A stretch of 64,000 bases of DNA from Embiotoca jacksoni. Lineage: Eukaryota > Chordata > Actinopteri > Embiotocidae. Shown one piece after another: positions 38,427-57,100 of the stretch; positions within the stretch are counted from its first letter, which is position 1, and every line of letters starts with the position of its first letter. The DNA lies in assembly GCA_022577435.1 (NCBI GenBank), contig JAKOON010000003.1:359001-423000 (forward strand), written 5' to 3'. The notes under the pieces are model-generated. The model worked only from the letters and a program-made list of their open reading frames with translations, did not search any database and had not been told where the DNA came from. Both the position numbers and the translations under genes were made by a program.

Positions 38427-39150
38427 CATACAAAACACTTCACACAACACACTTCATACACCACACTTCAGACAACACACTTCATACAACACACTTCGTA
38501 CAACACATTTCAGGCAACACACTTCATACAACATATTTCATACAACACACTTCGGACAACACACTTCATACAACACCCTTCATACAACACAATTCATAAA
38601 ACACTGTTTATACCACACACTTCACACAAAACATTTCAAACGACACATTTCAGACAACACGCTTCATACAACACACTTCATACAACACACTTCAGACAAC
38701 ACATTTCATACAACACACTTCATACAACACACTTCAGACACCACACTTCATACAACACACTTCATACAACACACTTCATTCAACACACTTTATACAACAC
38801 ACTTCAGAAAACACACTTCACACAACACACTTCATACAACACACTTCAGACACCACACTTCATACAACACACTTCATACAACACACTTCATTCAACACAC
38901 TTTATACAACACACTTCAGACAACACACTTCATACAACACACTTCAGACAACACACTTCATACAACATACTTCATACAACACACTTCATGCAACACACTT
39001 CATACAACACACTTCATACAACACGCTTCATACAACACACTTCATACAACACACTTCAGACAACACACTTCATACAACACACTTCAGACAACACACTTCA
39101 TACAACACACTTCAGACAACACACTTCATACAACACACTTCATGCAACAC

Positions 39151-42100
39151 ACTTCATACAACACACTTCACACAACACACTTCATGCAACACACTTCACA
39201 CAACACACTTCACACAACACACTTCAGACAACACACTTCAGACAACACACTTCACACAACACACTTCACACAACGCACTTCAGACAACATACTTCACACA
39301 ACACACTTCACACAACACACTTCAGACACGACACTTCATAAAACACACTTCAGACAACACACTTCATACAACACACTTCAGACAACACATTTCAGGCAAC
39401 ACACTTCATACAACATACTTCATACAACACACTTCAGACAACACACTTAAGACAACACACTTCAGACAAAACATTTCACACAACACTGTTTAGACAACAC
39501 ACTTCACACAACACACTTCAGACAACACACTTCACGTAACACAATTCACAAAACACTGTTTATACCACACACTTCACACAAAACATTTCAAACGACACAC
39601 TTCAGACAACACACTTCATACAACACACTTCGCACAACACACTTCAGACAACACACTTCATGCAACACACTTCACACAACACACTTCTGACAGTAAACTT
39701 CATACAACACCCTTCACGCAACACACTTCACACAACACACTTCACACAACACACTTCAGGCAACACACTTCACACAACACACTTCAAACAACACACTTCA
39801 CATAACACAATTCATAAAACACTGTTTATACCACACACTTCACACAAAACACTTCTGACAGTAAACTTCATACAACACACTTCATACAACAGACTTCATA
39901 CAACACACTTCACACAACACACTTCAGACAACACACTTCACACAACACACTTCAGACAACACACTTCACACAACACTTCACACAACACACTTCACACAAC
40001 ACACTTCACACAACAGACTTCATACAACACACTTCAGGCAACACACTTCACACAACACACTTCAGACAACACACTTCATTCAACACACTTCACACAACAC
40101 ACTTCACACAACACACTTCAGGCAACACACTTCACGCAACACATTTCACACAACACACTTCAGACAACACACTTCACGCAACACACTTCACACAACACAC
40201 TTCACACAACACACTTCACGCAACACACTTCACACAACACACTTCACACAACACACTTCACACAACACTCTTCATACAACACGCTTCACACAACACACTT
40301 CACTCAACACACTTCACACAACACACTTCACACAACACTCTTCATACAACACGCTTCACACAACACACTTCACTCAACACACTTCACACAACACACTTCA
40401 CGCAACACACTTCAGACAACACACTTCTTACAACAGACTTCATACAAAATATTTCAAACAACACACTTCAGGCAACACACTTCACGCAACACACTTCACA
40501 CAACACACTTCATACAACACACTTCACACAACAAATTTCACACAACACAGTTCAAACAACACTGTTTATACAACACACTTCAGACAACACATTTCAGGCA
40601 ACACACTTCATACAACATACTTCATACAACACACTTCAGACAACACACTTAAGACAACACACTTCAGACAAAACATTTCACACAACACTGTTTAGACAAC
40701 ACACTTCACACAACACACTTCAGACAACACACTTCACGTAACACAATTCATAAAACACTGTTTATACCACACACTTCACACAAAACATTTCAAACGACAC
40801 ACTTCAGACAACACACTTCATACAACACACTTCGCACAACACACTTCAGACAACACACTTCATGCAACACACTTCACACAACACACTTCTGACAGTAAAC
40901 TTCATACAACACCCTTCACAAAACACACTTCACACAACACACTTCACACAACACACTTCAGGCAACACACTTCACACAACACACTTCAGACAACACACTT
41001 CACACAACACTTCACACAACACACTTCACACAACAGACTTCATACAACACACTTCAGGCAACACACTTCACACAACACACTTCAGACAACACACTTCATA
41101 CAACACACTTCACACAACACACTTCACACAACACTTCACACAACACACTTCACACAACACACTTCACACAACACTTCACACAACACACTTCACACAACAC
41201 ACTTCACACAACAGACTTCATACAACACACTTCAGGCAACACACTTCACACAACACACTTCAGACAACACACTTCATACAACACACTTCACACAACACAC
41301 TTCACACAACACACTTCAGGCAACACACTTCACGCAACACATTTCACACAACACACTTCAGACAACACACTTCACGCAACACACTTCAGACAACACACTT
41401 CACACAACACACTTCAGACAACACACTTCACACAACACTTCACACAACACACTTCACACAACACACTTCACACAACAGACTTCATACAACACACTTCAGG
41501 CAACACACTTCACACAACACACTTCAGACAACACACTTCATACAACACACTTCACACAACACACTTCAGGCAACACACTTCACGCAACACATTTCACACA
41601 ACACACTTCAGACAACACACTTCACGCAACACACTTCAGACAACACACTTCATACAACACACTTCACACAACACACTTCACACAACACACTTCAGGCAAC
41701 ACACTTCACGCAACACATTTCACACAACACACTTCAGGCAACACACTTCACGCAACACATTTCACACAACACACTTCAGACAACACACTTCACGCAACAC
41801 ACTTCACACAAAACACTTCACACAACACACTTCACGCAACACACTTCACACAACACACTTCACACAACACACTTCAGACAACACACTTCACACAACACTC
41901 TTCATACAACACGCTTCACACAACACACTTCACTCAACACACTTCACACAACACACTTCACGCAACACACTTCAGACAACACACTTCTTACAACAGACTT
42001 CATACAAAATATTTCAAACAACACACTTCAGGCAACACACTTCACGCAACACACTTCACACAACACACTTCATACAACACACTTCATACAAAAAATTTCA

Positions 42101-45100
42101 CACAACACAGTTCAAACAACACTGTTTATACAACACACTTCAGACAACACATTTCAGGCAACACACTTCATACAACATACTTCATACAACACACTTCAGA
42201 CAACACACTTAAGACAACACACTTCAGACAAAACATTTCACACAACACTGTTTAGACAACACACTTCACACAACACACTTCAGACAACACACTTCACACA
42301 ACAGACTTCATACAACACACTTCAGGCAACACACTTCACACAACACACTTCAGACAACACACTTCATTCAACACACTTCACACAACACACTTCACACAAC
42401 ACACTTCAGGCAACACACTTCACGCAACACATTTCACACAACACACTTCAGACAACACACTTCACGCAACACACTTCACACAACACACTTCACACAACAC
42501 ACTTCACGCAACACACTTCACACAACACACTTCACACAACACACTTCACACAACACTCTTCATACAACACGCTTCACACAACACACTTCACTCAACACAC
42601 TTCACACAACACACTTCACACAACACTCTTCATACAACACGCTTCACACAACACACTTCACTCAACACACTTCACACAACACACTTCACGCAACACACTT
42701 CAGACAACACACTTCTTACAACAGACTTCATACAAAATATTTCAAACAACACACTTCAGGCAACACACTTCACGCAACACACTTCACACAACACACTTCA
42801 TACAACACACTTCACACAACAAATTTCACACAACACAGTTCAAACAACACTGTTTATACAACACACTTCAGACAACACATTTCAGGCAACACACTTCATA
42901 CAACATACTTCATACAACACACTTCAGACAACACACTTAAGACAACACACTTCAGACAAAACATTTCACACAACACTGTTTAGACAACACACTTCACACA
43001 ACACACTTCAGACAACACACTTCACGTAACACAATTCATAAAACACTGTTTATACCACACACTTCACACAAAACATTTCAAACGACACACTTCAGACAAC
43101 ACACTTCATACAACACACTTCGCACAACACACTTCAGACAACACACTTCATGCAACACACTTCACACAACACACTTCTGACAGTAAACTTCATACAACAC
43201 CCTTCACACAACACACTTCACACAACACACTTCACACAACACACTTCAGGCAACACACTTCACACAACACACTTCAGACAACACACTTCACACAACACTT
43301 CACACAACACACTTCACACAACAGACTTCATACAACACACTTCAGGCAACACACTTCACACAACACACTTCAGACAACACACTTCATACAACACACTTCA
43401 CACAACACACTTCACACAACACTTCACACAACACACTTCACACAACACACTTCACACAACACTTCACACAACACACTTCACACAACACACTTCACACAAC
43501 AGACTTCATACAACACACTTCAGGCAACACACTTCACACAACACACTTCAGACAACACACTTCATACAACACACTTCACACAACACACTTCACACAACGC
43601 ACTTCAGGCAACACACTTCACGCAACACATTTCACACAACACACTTCAGACAACACACTTCACGCAACACACTTCAGACAACACACTTCACACAACACAC
43701 TTCAGACAACACACTTCACACAACACTTCACACAACACACTTCACACAACACACTTCACACAACAGACTTCATACAACACACTTCAGGCAACACACTTCA
43801 CACAACACACTTCAGACAACACACTTCATACAACACACTTCACACAACACACTTCAGGCAACACACTTCACGCAACACATTTCACACAACACACTTCAGA
43901 CAACACACTTCACGCAACACACTTCAGACAACACACTTCATACAACACACTTCACACAACACACTTCACACAACACACTTCAGGCAACACACTTCACGCA
44001 ACACATTTCACACAACACACTTCAGGCAACACACTTCACGCAACACATTTCACACAACACACTTCAGACAACACACTTCACGCAACACACTTCACACAAA
44101 ACACTTCACACAACACACTTCACGCAACACACTTCACACAACACACTTCACACAACACACTTCAGACAACACACTTCACACAACACTCTTCATACAACAC
44201 GCTTCACACAACACACTTCACTCAACACACTTCACACAACACACTTCACGCAACACACTTCAGACAACACACTTCTTACAACAGACTTCATACAAAATAT
44301 TTCAAACAACACACTTCAGGCAACACACTTCACGCAACACACTTCACACAACACACTTCATACAACACACTTCATACAAAAAATTTCACACAACACAGTT
44401 CAAACAACACTGTTTATACAACACACTTCAGACAACACATTTCAGGCAACACACTTCATACAACATACTTCATACAACACACTTCAGACAACACACTTAA
44501 GACAACACACTTCAGACAAAACATTTCACACAACACTGTTTAGACAACACACTTCACACAACACACTTCAGACAACACACTTCAAGTAACACAATTCATA
44601 AAACACTGTTTATACCACACACTTCACACAAAACATTTCAAACGACACACTTCAGACAACACACTTCATACAACACACTTCGCACAACACACTTCAGACA
44701 ACACACTTCATGCAACACACTTCACAAAACACACTTCGGACAATAAACTTCATACAACACCCTTCACACAACACACTTCACACAACACACTTCACACAAC
44801 ACACTTCACACAACAGACTTCATACAACACACTTCAGGCAACACACTTCACACAACACACTTCAGACAACAAAACTTCATACAACACACTTCACACAACA
44901 CACTTCACACAACACACTTCAGGCAACACACTTCACGCAACACATTTCACACAACACACTTCAGACAACACACTTCACGCAACACACTTCACACAACACA
45001 CTTCACACAACACACTTCACGCAACACACTTCACACAACACACTTCACACAACACACTTCAGACAACACACTTCACACAACACTCTTCATACAACACGCT

Positions 45101-48100
45101 TCACACAACACACTTCACTCAACACACTTCACACAACACACTTCACGCAACACACTTCAGACAACACACTTCTTACAACAGACTTCATACAAAATATTTC
45201 AAACAACACACTTCAGGCAACACACTTCACGCAACACACTTCACACAACACACTTCATACAACACACTTCACACAACAAATTTCACACAACACTGTTCAA
45301 ACAACACTGTTCATACAACACACTTCAGACAACACATTTCAGGCAACACACTTCATACAACATACTTCATACAACACACTTCAGACAACACACTTAAGAC
45401 AACACACTTCAGACAAAACATTTCACACAACACTGTTTAGACAACACACTTCACACAACACACTTCAGACAACACACTTCACGTAACACAATTCATAAAA
45501 CACTGTTTATACCACACACTTCACACAAAACATTTCAAACGACACACTTCAGACAACACACTTCATACAACACACTTCGCACAACACACTTCAGACAACA
45601 CACTTCATGCAACACACTTCACACAACACACTTCTGACAATAAACTTCATACAACACCCTTCACACAACACACTTCACACAACACACTTCACACAACACA
45701 CTTCAGGCAACACACTTCACACAACACACTTCAGACAACACACTTCACATAACACAATTCATAAAACACTGTTTATACCACACACTTCACACAAAACACT
45801 TCACACAACACACTTCAGGCAAAAACACTTCACACAACACACTTCAGACAACACACTTCACACAACACACTTCAGACAACACACTTCACACAACACTTCA
45901 ATCAACACACTTCACACAACACACTTCACACAACAGACTTCATACAACACACTTCAGGCAACACACTTCACACAACACACTTCAGACAACACACTTCATA
46001 CAACACACTTCACACAAAACACTTCACACAACACACTTCAGGCAACACACTTCACGCAACACATTTCACACAACACACTTCAGACAACACACTTCACGCA
46101 ACACATTTCACACAACACACTTCAGACAACACACTTCACGCAACACACTTCACACAACACACTTCACACAACACACTTCACGCAACACACTTCACACAAC
46201 ACACTTCACACAACACACTTCAGACAACACACTTCACACAACACTCTTCATACAACACGCTTCACACAACACACTTCACACAACACACCTCAGGCTACAC
46301 ACTTCACGCAACACACTTCACACAACACACTTCAGACAACACACTTCACACAACACACTTCATACAACAGACTTCATACAACACACTTCACACAACACAC
46401 TTCAGACAACACACTTCACACAACACTTCACACAACACACTTCACACAACACACTTCACACAACAGACTTCATACAACACACTTCAGGCAACACACTTCA
46501 CACAACACACTTCAGACAACACACTTCATACAACACACTTCACACAACACACTTCAGGCAACACACTTCACGCAACACATTTCACACAACACACTTCAGA
46601 CAACACACTTCACGCAACACACTTCACACAACACACTTCACACAACACACTTCACGCAACACACTTCACACAACACACTTCACACAACACACTTCAGACA
46701 ACACACTTCACACAACACTCTTCATACAACACTCTTCACACAACACACTTCACACAACACACTTCAGACAACACACTTCACACAACACTCTTCATACAAC
46801 ACGCTTCACACAACACACTTCACACAACACACTTCAGACAACACACTTCACACAACACACTTCATACAACAGACTTCATACAACACACTTCACACAACAC
46901 ACTTCAGACAACACACTTCACACAACACACTTCAGACAACACACTTCACACAACACTTCACACAACACACTTCACACAACACACTTCACACAACAGACTT
47001 CATACAACACACTTCAGGCAACACACTTCACACAACACACTTCAGATAACACACTTCATACAACACACTTCACACAACACACTTCACACAACACACTTCA
47101 GGCAACACACTTCACGCAACACATTTCACACAACACACTTCAGACAACACACTTCACGCAACACACTTCACACAACACACTTCACACAACACACTTCACG
47201 CAACACACTTCACACAACACACTTCACACAACACACTTCAGACAACACACTTCACACAACACTCTTCATACAACACGCTTCACACAACACACTTCACTCA
47301 ACACACTTCAGGCTACACACTTCACGCAACACACTTCACACAACACACTTCAGACAACACACTTCACAAAACACACTTCATACAACAGACTTCAAGCAAC
47401 ACACTTTACGCAACACACTTCACACAACACACTTCACACAACACACTTCACGCAACACACTTCACACAACACACTTCACACAACACACTTCAGACAACAC
47501 ACTTCACACAACACTCTTCATACAACACGCTTCACACAACACACTTCACACAACACACTTCAGGCTACACACTTCACGCAACACACTTCACACAACACAC
47601 TTCAGACAACACACTTCACACAACACACTTCACACAACAGACTTCATACAACACACTTCACACAACACACTTCAGACAACACACTTCACACAACACACTT
47701 CACACAACACACTTCAAGCAACACACTTCACGCAACACACTTCACACAACACACTTCACACAACACACTTCAGACAACACACTTCACACAACACTTCACA
47801 CAACACAATTCACGCAACACACTTCATGCAACACACTTCACACAACACACTTCAGACAACACACTTCACACAACACACTTCTTACAACACACTTCACACA
47901 ACACACTTCACACAACACACTTCAGATAACACACTTCACACAACACTTCACACAACACACTTCACACAACACACTTCATACAACAGACTTCACACAAAAC
48001 ATTTCACACAACACACTTCAGGCAACACACTTCAGGCAACACACTTCACGCAACACACTTCACACAACACACTTCAGACAACACACTTCACGCAACACAC

Positions 48101-51100
48101 TTCACACAACACACTTCACACAACACACTTCACGCAACACACTTCACACAACACACTTCACACAACACACTTCAGACAACACACTTCACACAACACTTCA
48201 CACAACACACTTCACACAACAGACTTCATACAACACACTTCAGGCAACACACTTCACACAACACACTTCAGACAACACACTTCATACAACACACTTCACA
48301 CAACACACTTCAGGCAACACACTTCACGCAACACATTTCACACAACACACTTCAGACAACACACTTCACGCAACACACTTCACACAACACACTTCACACA
48401 ACACACTTCACGCAACACACTTCACACAACACACTTCACACAACACACTTCAGACAACACACTTCACACAACACTCTTCATACAACACTCTTCACACAAC
48501 ACACTTCACACAACACACTTCAGACAACACACTTCACACAACACTCTTCATACAACACGCTTCACACAACACACTTCACACAACACACTTCAGACAACAC
48601 ACTTCACACAACACACTTCATACAACAGACTTCATACAACACACTTCACACAACACACTTCAGACAACACACTTCACACAACACACTTCAGACAACACAC
48701 TTCACACAACACTTCACACAACACACTTCACACAACACACTTCACACAACAGACTTCATACAACACACTTCAGGCAACACACTTCACACAACACACTTCA
48801 GATAACACACTTCATACAACACACTTCACACAACACACTTCACACAACACACTTCAGGCAACACACTTCACGCAACACATTTCACACAACACACTTCAGA
48901 CAACACACTTCACGCAACACACTTCACACAACACACTTCACACAACACACTTCACGCAACACACTTCACACAACACACTTCACACAACACACTTCAGACA
49001 ACACACTTCACACAACACTCTTCATACAACACGCTTCACACAACACACTTCACTCAACACACTTCAGGCTACACACTTCACGCAACACACTTCACACAAC
49101 ACACTTCAGACAACACACTTCACAAAACACACTTCATACAACAGACTTCAAGCAACACACTTCACGCAACACACTTCACACAACACACTTCACACAACAC
49201 ACTTCACGCAACACACTTCACACAACACACTTCACACAACACACTTCAGACAACACACTTCACACAACACTCTTCATACAACACGCTTCACACAACACAC
49301 TTCACACAACACACTTCAGGCTACACACTTCACGCAACACACTTCACACAACACACTTCAGACAACACACTTCACACAACACACTTCACACAACAGACTT
49401 CATACAACACACTTCACACAACACACTTCAGACAACACACTTCACACAACACACTTCACACAACACACTTCAAGCAACACACTTCACGCAACACACTTCA
49501 CACAACACACTTCACACAACACACTTCAGACAACACACTTCACACAACACTTCACACAACACACTTCACACAACAGACTTCATACAACACACTTCAGGCA
49601 ACACACTTCACACAACACACTTCAGACAACACACTTCATACAACACACTTCACACAACACACTTCAGGCAACACACTTCACGCAACACATTTCACACAAC
49701 ACACTTCAGACAACACACTTCACGCAACACACTTCACACAACACACTTCACACAACACACTTCACGCAACACACTTCACACAACACACTTCAGACAACAC
49801 ACTTCACACAACACTCTTCATACAACACTCTTCACACAACACACTTCACACAACACACTTCAGACAACACACTTCACACAACACTCTTCATACAACACGC
49901 TTCACACAACACACTTCACACAACACACTTCAGACAACACACTTCACACAACACACTTCATACAACAGACTTCATACAACACACTTCACACAACACACTT
50001 CAGACAACACACTTCACACAACACACTTCAGACAACACACTTCACACAACACTTCACACAACACACTTCACACAACACACTTCACACAACAGACTTCATA
50101 CAACACACTTCAGGCAACACACTTCACACAACACACTTCAGATAACACACTTCATACAACACACTTCACACAACACACTTCACACAACACACTTCAGGCA
50201 ACACACTTCACGCAACACATTTCACACAACACACTTCAGACAACACACTTCACGCAACACACTTCACACAACACACTTCACACAACACACTTCACGCAAC
50301 ACACTTCACACAACACACTTCACACAACACACTTCAGACAACACACTTCACACAACACTCTTCATACAACACGCTTCACACAACACACTTCACTCAACAC
50401 ACTTCAGGCTACACACTTCACGCAACACACTTCACACAACACACTTCAGACAACACACTTCACAAAACACACTTCATACAACAGACTTCAAGCAACACAC
50501 TTCACGCAACACACTTCACACAACACACTTCACACAACACACTTCACGCAACACACTTCACACAACACACTTCACACAACACACTTCAGACAACACACTT
50601 CACACAACACTCTTCATACAACACGCTTCACACAACACACTTCACACAACACACTTCAGGCTACACACTTCACGCAACACACTTCACACAACACACTTCA
50701 GACAACACACTTCACACAACACACTTCACACAACAGACTTCATACAACACACTTCACACAACACACTTCAGACAACACACTTCACACAACACACTTCACA
50801 CAACACACTTCAAGCAACACACTTCACGCAACACACTTCACACAACACACTTCACACAACACACTTCAGACAACACACTTCACACAACACTTCACACAAC
50901 ACAATTCACGCAACACACTTCATGCAACACACTTCACACAACACACTTCAGACAACACACTTCACACAACACACTTCTTACAACACACTTCACACAACAC
51001 ACTTCACACAACACACTTCAGATAACACACTTCACACAACACTTCACACAACACACTTCACACAACACACTTCATACAACAGACTTCACACAAAACATTT

Positions 51101-54100
51101 CACACAACACACTTCAGGCAACACACTTCAGGCAACACACTTCACGCAACACACTTCACACAACACACTTCAGACAACACACTTCACGCAACACACTTCA
51201 CACAACACACTTCACACAACACACTTCACGCAACACACTTCACACAACACACTTCACACAACACACTTCAGACAACACACTTCACACAACACTTCACACA
51301 ACACACTTCACGCAACACACTTCATGCAACACACTTCACACAACACACTTCAGACAACACACTTCACAAAACACACTTCATACAACACACTTCACACAAC
51401 AAACTTCAGACAACACACTTCATACAACACACTTCACACAACACACTTCAGGCAACACACTTCACGCAACACACTTCACACAACACACTTCAGACAACAC
51501 ACTTCACGCAACACACTTCACACAACACACTTCACACAACACACTTCACGCAACACACTTCACACAACACACTTCACACAACACACTTCAGACAACACAC
51601 TTCACACAACACTCTTCATACAACACGCTTCACACAACACACTTCACACAACACACTTCAGGCTACACGCTTCACGCAACACACTTCACACAACACACTT
51701 CAGACAACACACTTCACACAACACACTTCATACAACAGACTTCATACAACACACTTCACACAACACACTTCAGACAACACACTTCACACAACACACTTCA
51801 CACAACACACTTCAAGCAACACACTTCACGCAACACACTTCACACAACACACTTCACACAACACACTTCAGACAACACACTTCACACAACACTTCACACA
51901 ACACAATTCACGCAACACACTTCATGCAACACACTTCACACAACACACTTCAGACAACACACTTCACACAACACACTTCATACAACACAATTCACACAAC
52001 ACACTTCACACAACACACTTCAGATAACACACTTCACACAACACTTCACACAACACACTTCACACAACACACTTCATACAACAGACTTCACACAAAACAT
52101 TTCACACAACACACTTCAGGCAACACACTTCAGACAACACACTTCACGCAACACACTTCACACAACACACTTCAGACAACACACTTCACGCAACACACTT
52201 CACACAACACACTTCACACAACACACTTCACGCAACACACTTCACACAACACACTTCACACAACACACTTCAGACAACACACTTCACACAACACTCTTCA
52301 TACAACACGCTTCACACAACACACTTCACACAACACACTTCAGGCTACACACTTCACGCAACACACTTCACACAACACACTTCAGACAACACACTTCACA
52401 CAACACACTTCATATAACAGACTTCATACAACACACTTCACACAACACACTTCAGACAACACACTTCACACAACACACTTCACACAACACACTTCACGCA
52501 ACACACTTCAGACAACACACTTCTTACAACTGACTTCATACAAAATATTTCAAACAACACACTTCAGGCAACACACTTCACGCAACACACTTCACACAAC
52601 ACACTTCATACAACACACTTCACACAACAAATTTCACACAACACAGTTCAAACAACACTGTTTATTCAACACACTTCAGACAACACATTTCAGGCAACAC
52701 ACTTCATACAACATACTTCATACAACACACTTCAGACAACACACTTAAGACAACACACTTCAGACAAAACATTTCACACAACACTGTGTAGACAACACAC
52801 TTCACACAACACACTTCAGACAACACACTTCACGTAACACAATTCATAAAACACTGTTTATACCACACACTTCACACAAAACATTTCAAACGACACACTT
52901 CAGACAACACACTTCATACAACACACTTCGCACAACACACTTCAGACAACACACTTCATGCAACACACTTCACACAACACACTTCTGACAATAAACTTCA
53001 TACAACACCCTTCACACAACACACTTCACACAACACACCTCACACAACACACTTCAGGCAACACACTTCACACAACACACTTCAGACAACACACTTCACA
53101 TAACACAATTCATAAAACACTGTTTATACCACACACTTCACACAAAACACTTCACACAACACACTTCAGGCAAAAACACTTCACACAACACACTTCAGAC
53201 AACACACTTCACACAACACACTTCAGACAACACACTTCACACAACACTTCACACAACACACTTCACACAACACACTTCACACAACAGACTTCATACAACA
53301 CACTTCAGGCAACACACTTCACACAACACACTTCAGACAACACACTTCATACAACACACTTCACACAACACACTTCACACAACACACTTCAGGCAACACA
53401 CTTCACGCAACACATTTCACACAACACACTTCAGACAACACACTTCACGCAACACACTTCACACAACACACTTCACACAACACACTTCACGCAACACACT
53501 TCACACAACACACTTCACACAACACACTTCAGACAACACACTTCACACAACACTCTTCATACAACACGCTTCACACAACACACTTCACACAACACACTTC
53601 AGGCTACACACTTCACGCAACACACTTCACACAACACACTTCAGACAACACACTTCACACAACACACTTCATACAACAGACTTCATACAACACACTTCAC
53701 ACAACACACTTCAGACAACACACTTCACACAACACACTTCAGACAACACACTTCACACAACACTTCACACAACACACTTCACACAACACACTTCACACAA
53801 CAGACTTCATACAACACACTTCAGGCAACACACTTCACACAACACACTTCAGACAACACACTTCATACAACACACTTCACACAACACACTTCACACAACA
53901 CACTTCAGGCAACACACTTCACGCAACACATTTCACACAACACACTTCAGACAACACACTTCACGCAACACACTTCACACAACACACTTCACACAACACA
54001 CTTCACGCAACACACTTCACACAACACACTTCACACAACACACTTCAGACAACACACTTCACACAACACTCTTCATACAACACGCTTCACACAACACACT

Positions 54101-57100
54101 TCACTCAACACACTTCAGGCTACACACTTCACGCAACACACTTCACACAACACACTTCAGACAACACACTTCACACAACACACTTCATACAACAGACTTC
54201 AAGCAACACACTTCACGCAACACACTTCACACAACACACTTCACACAACACACTTCACGCAACACACTTCACACAACACACTTCACACAACACACTTCAG
54301 ACAACACACTTCACACAACACTCTTCATACAACACGCTTCACACAACACACTTCACACAACACACTTCAGGCTACACACTTCACGCAACACACTTCACAC
54401 AACACACTTCAGACAACACACTTCACACAACACACTTCACACAACAGACTTCATACAACACACTTCACACAACACACTTCAGACAACACACTTCACACAA
54501 CACACTTCACACAACACACTTCAAGCAACACACTTCACGCAACACACTTCACACAACACACTTCACACAACACACTTCAGACAACACACTTCACACAACA
54601 CTTCACACAACACAATTCACGCAACACACTTCATGCAACACACTTCACACAACACACTTCAGACAACACACTTCACACAACACACTTCTTACAACACACT
54701 TCACACAACACACTTCACACAACACACTTCAGATAACACACTTCACACAACACTTCACACAACACACTTCACACAACACACTTCATACAACAGACTTCAC
54801 ACAAAACATTTCACACAACACACTTCAGGCAACACACTTCAGGCAACACACTTCACGCAACACACTTCACACAACACACTTCAGACAACACACTTCACGC
54901 AACACACTTCACACAACACACTTCACACAACACACTTCACGCAACACACTTCACACAACACACTTCACACAACACACTTCAGACAACACACTTCACACAA
55001 CACTTCACACAACACACTTCACGCAACACACTTCATGCAACACACTTCACACAACACACTTCAGACAACACACTTCACAAAACACACTTCATACAACACA
55101 CTTCACACAACACACTTCAGACAACACACTTCATACAACACACTTCACACAACACACTTCAGGCAACACACTTCACGCAACACACTTCACACAACACACT
55201 TCAGACAACACACTTCACGCAACACACTTCACACAACACACTTCACACAACACACTTCACGCAACACACTTCACACAACACACTTCACACAACACACTTC
55301 AGACAACACACTTCACACAACACTCTTCATACAACACGCTTCACACAACACACTTCACACAACACACTTCAGGCTACACACTTCACGCAACACACTTCAC
55401 ACAACACACTTCAGACAACACACTTCACACAACACACTTCATACAACAGACTTCATACAACACACTTCACACAACACACTTCAGACAACACACTTCACAC
55501 AACACACTTCACACAACACACTTCAAGCAACACACTTCACGCAACACACTTCAGATAACACACTTCACACAACACTTCACACAACACACTTCACACAACA
55601 CACTTCATACAACAGACTTCACACAAAACATTTCACACAACACACTTCAGGCAACACACTTCAGACAACACACTTCACGCAACACACTTCACACAACACA
55701 CTTCACACAACACACTTCAAGCAACACACTTCACGCAACACACTTCACACAACACACTTCACACAACACACTTCAGACAACACACTTCACACAACACTTC
55801 ACACAACACAATTCACGCAACACACTTCATGCAACACACTTCACACAACACACTTCAGACAACACACTTCACACAACACACTTCATACAACACAATTCAC
55901 ACAACACACTTCACACAACACACTTCAGATAACACACTTCACACAACACTTCACACAACACACTTCACACAACACACTTCATACAACAGACTTCACACAA
56001 AACATTTCACACAACACACTTCAGGCAACACACTTCAGACAACACACTTCACGCAACACACTTCACACAACACACTTCAGACAACACACTTCACGCAACA
56101 CACTTCACACAACACACTTCACACAACACACTTCACGCAACACACTTCACACAACACACTTCACACAACACACTTCAGACAACACACTTCACACAACACT
56201 CTTCATACAACACGCTTCACACAACACACTTCACACAACACACTTCAGGCTACACACTTCACGCAACACACTTCACACAACACACTTCAGACAACACACT
56301 TCACACAACACACTTCATATAACAGACTTCATACCACACACTTCACACAACACACTTCAGACAACACACTTCACACAACACACTTCACACAACACACTTC
56401 ACGCAACACACTTCAGACAACACACTTCTTACAACTGACTTCATACAAAATATTTCAAACAACACACTTCAGGCAACACACTTCACGCAACACACTTCAC
56501 ACAACACACTTCATACAACACACTTCACACAACAAATTTCACACAACACAGTTCAAACAACACTGTTTATTCAACACACTTCAGACAACACATTTCAGGC
56601 AACACACTTCATACAACATACTTCATACAACACACTTCAGACAACACACTTAAGACAACACACTTCAGACAAAACATTTCACACAACACTGTTTAGACAA
56701 CACACTTCACACAACACACTTCAGACAACACACTTCACGTAACACAATTCATAAAACACTGTTTATACCACACACTTCACACAAAACATTTCAAACGACA
56801 CACTTCAGACAACACACTTCATACAACACACTTCGCACAACACACTTCAGACAACACACTTCATGCAACACACTTCACACAACACACTTCTGACAATAAA
56901 CTTCATACAACACCCTTCACACAACACACTTCACACAACACACCTCACACAACACACTTCAGGCAACACACTTCACACAACACACTTCAGACAACACACT
57001 TCACATAACACAATTCATAAAACACTGTTTATACCACACACTTCACACAAAACACTTCACACAACACACTTCAGGCAAAAACACTTCACACAACACACTT

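Larger units (their letters stand above)
24911..39150. repeat. 14-bp satellite, subdomain 1 (TTCATACAAC-rich, 14.2 kb)
   Basis: Head-to-tail ACACTTCATACAAC units with ACACTTCAGACAAC, ACACTTCATGCAAC and odd units such as TGTTTATACAACAC and AATTCATACAACAC. A marker block (…ACATCTTATATACAACATTG…) recurs at about 25425, 26885, 27787, 28787, 30427, 31385, 32843, 33871, 35903, 36861 and 38319, showing higher-order organisation. The plus strand has almost no G and no stop codon in the basic unit. Since 14 is not a multiple of three, all three frames repeat every 42 bp (HTSYNTLHTTHFIQ). The huge frames are by-products and should not be annotated as proteins. Confidence 0.97.
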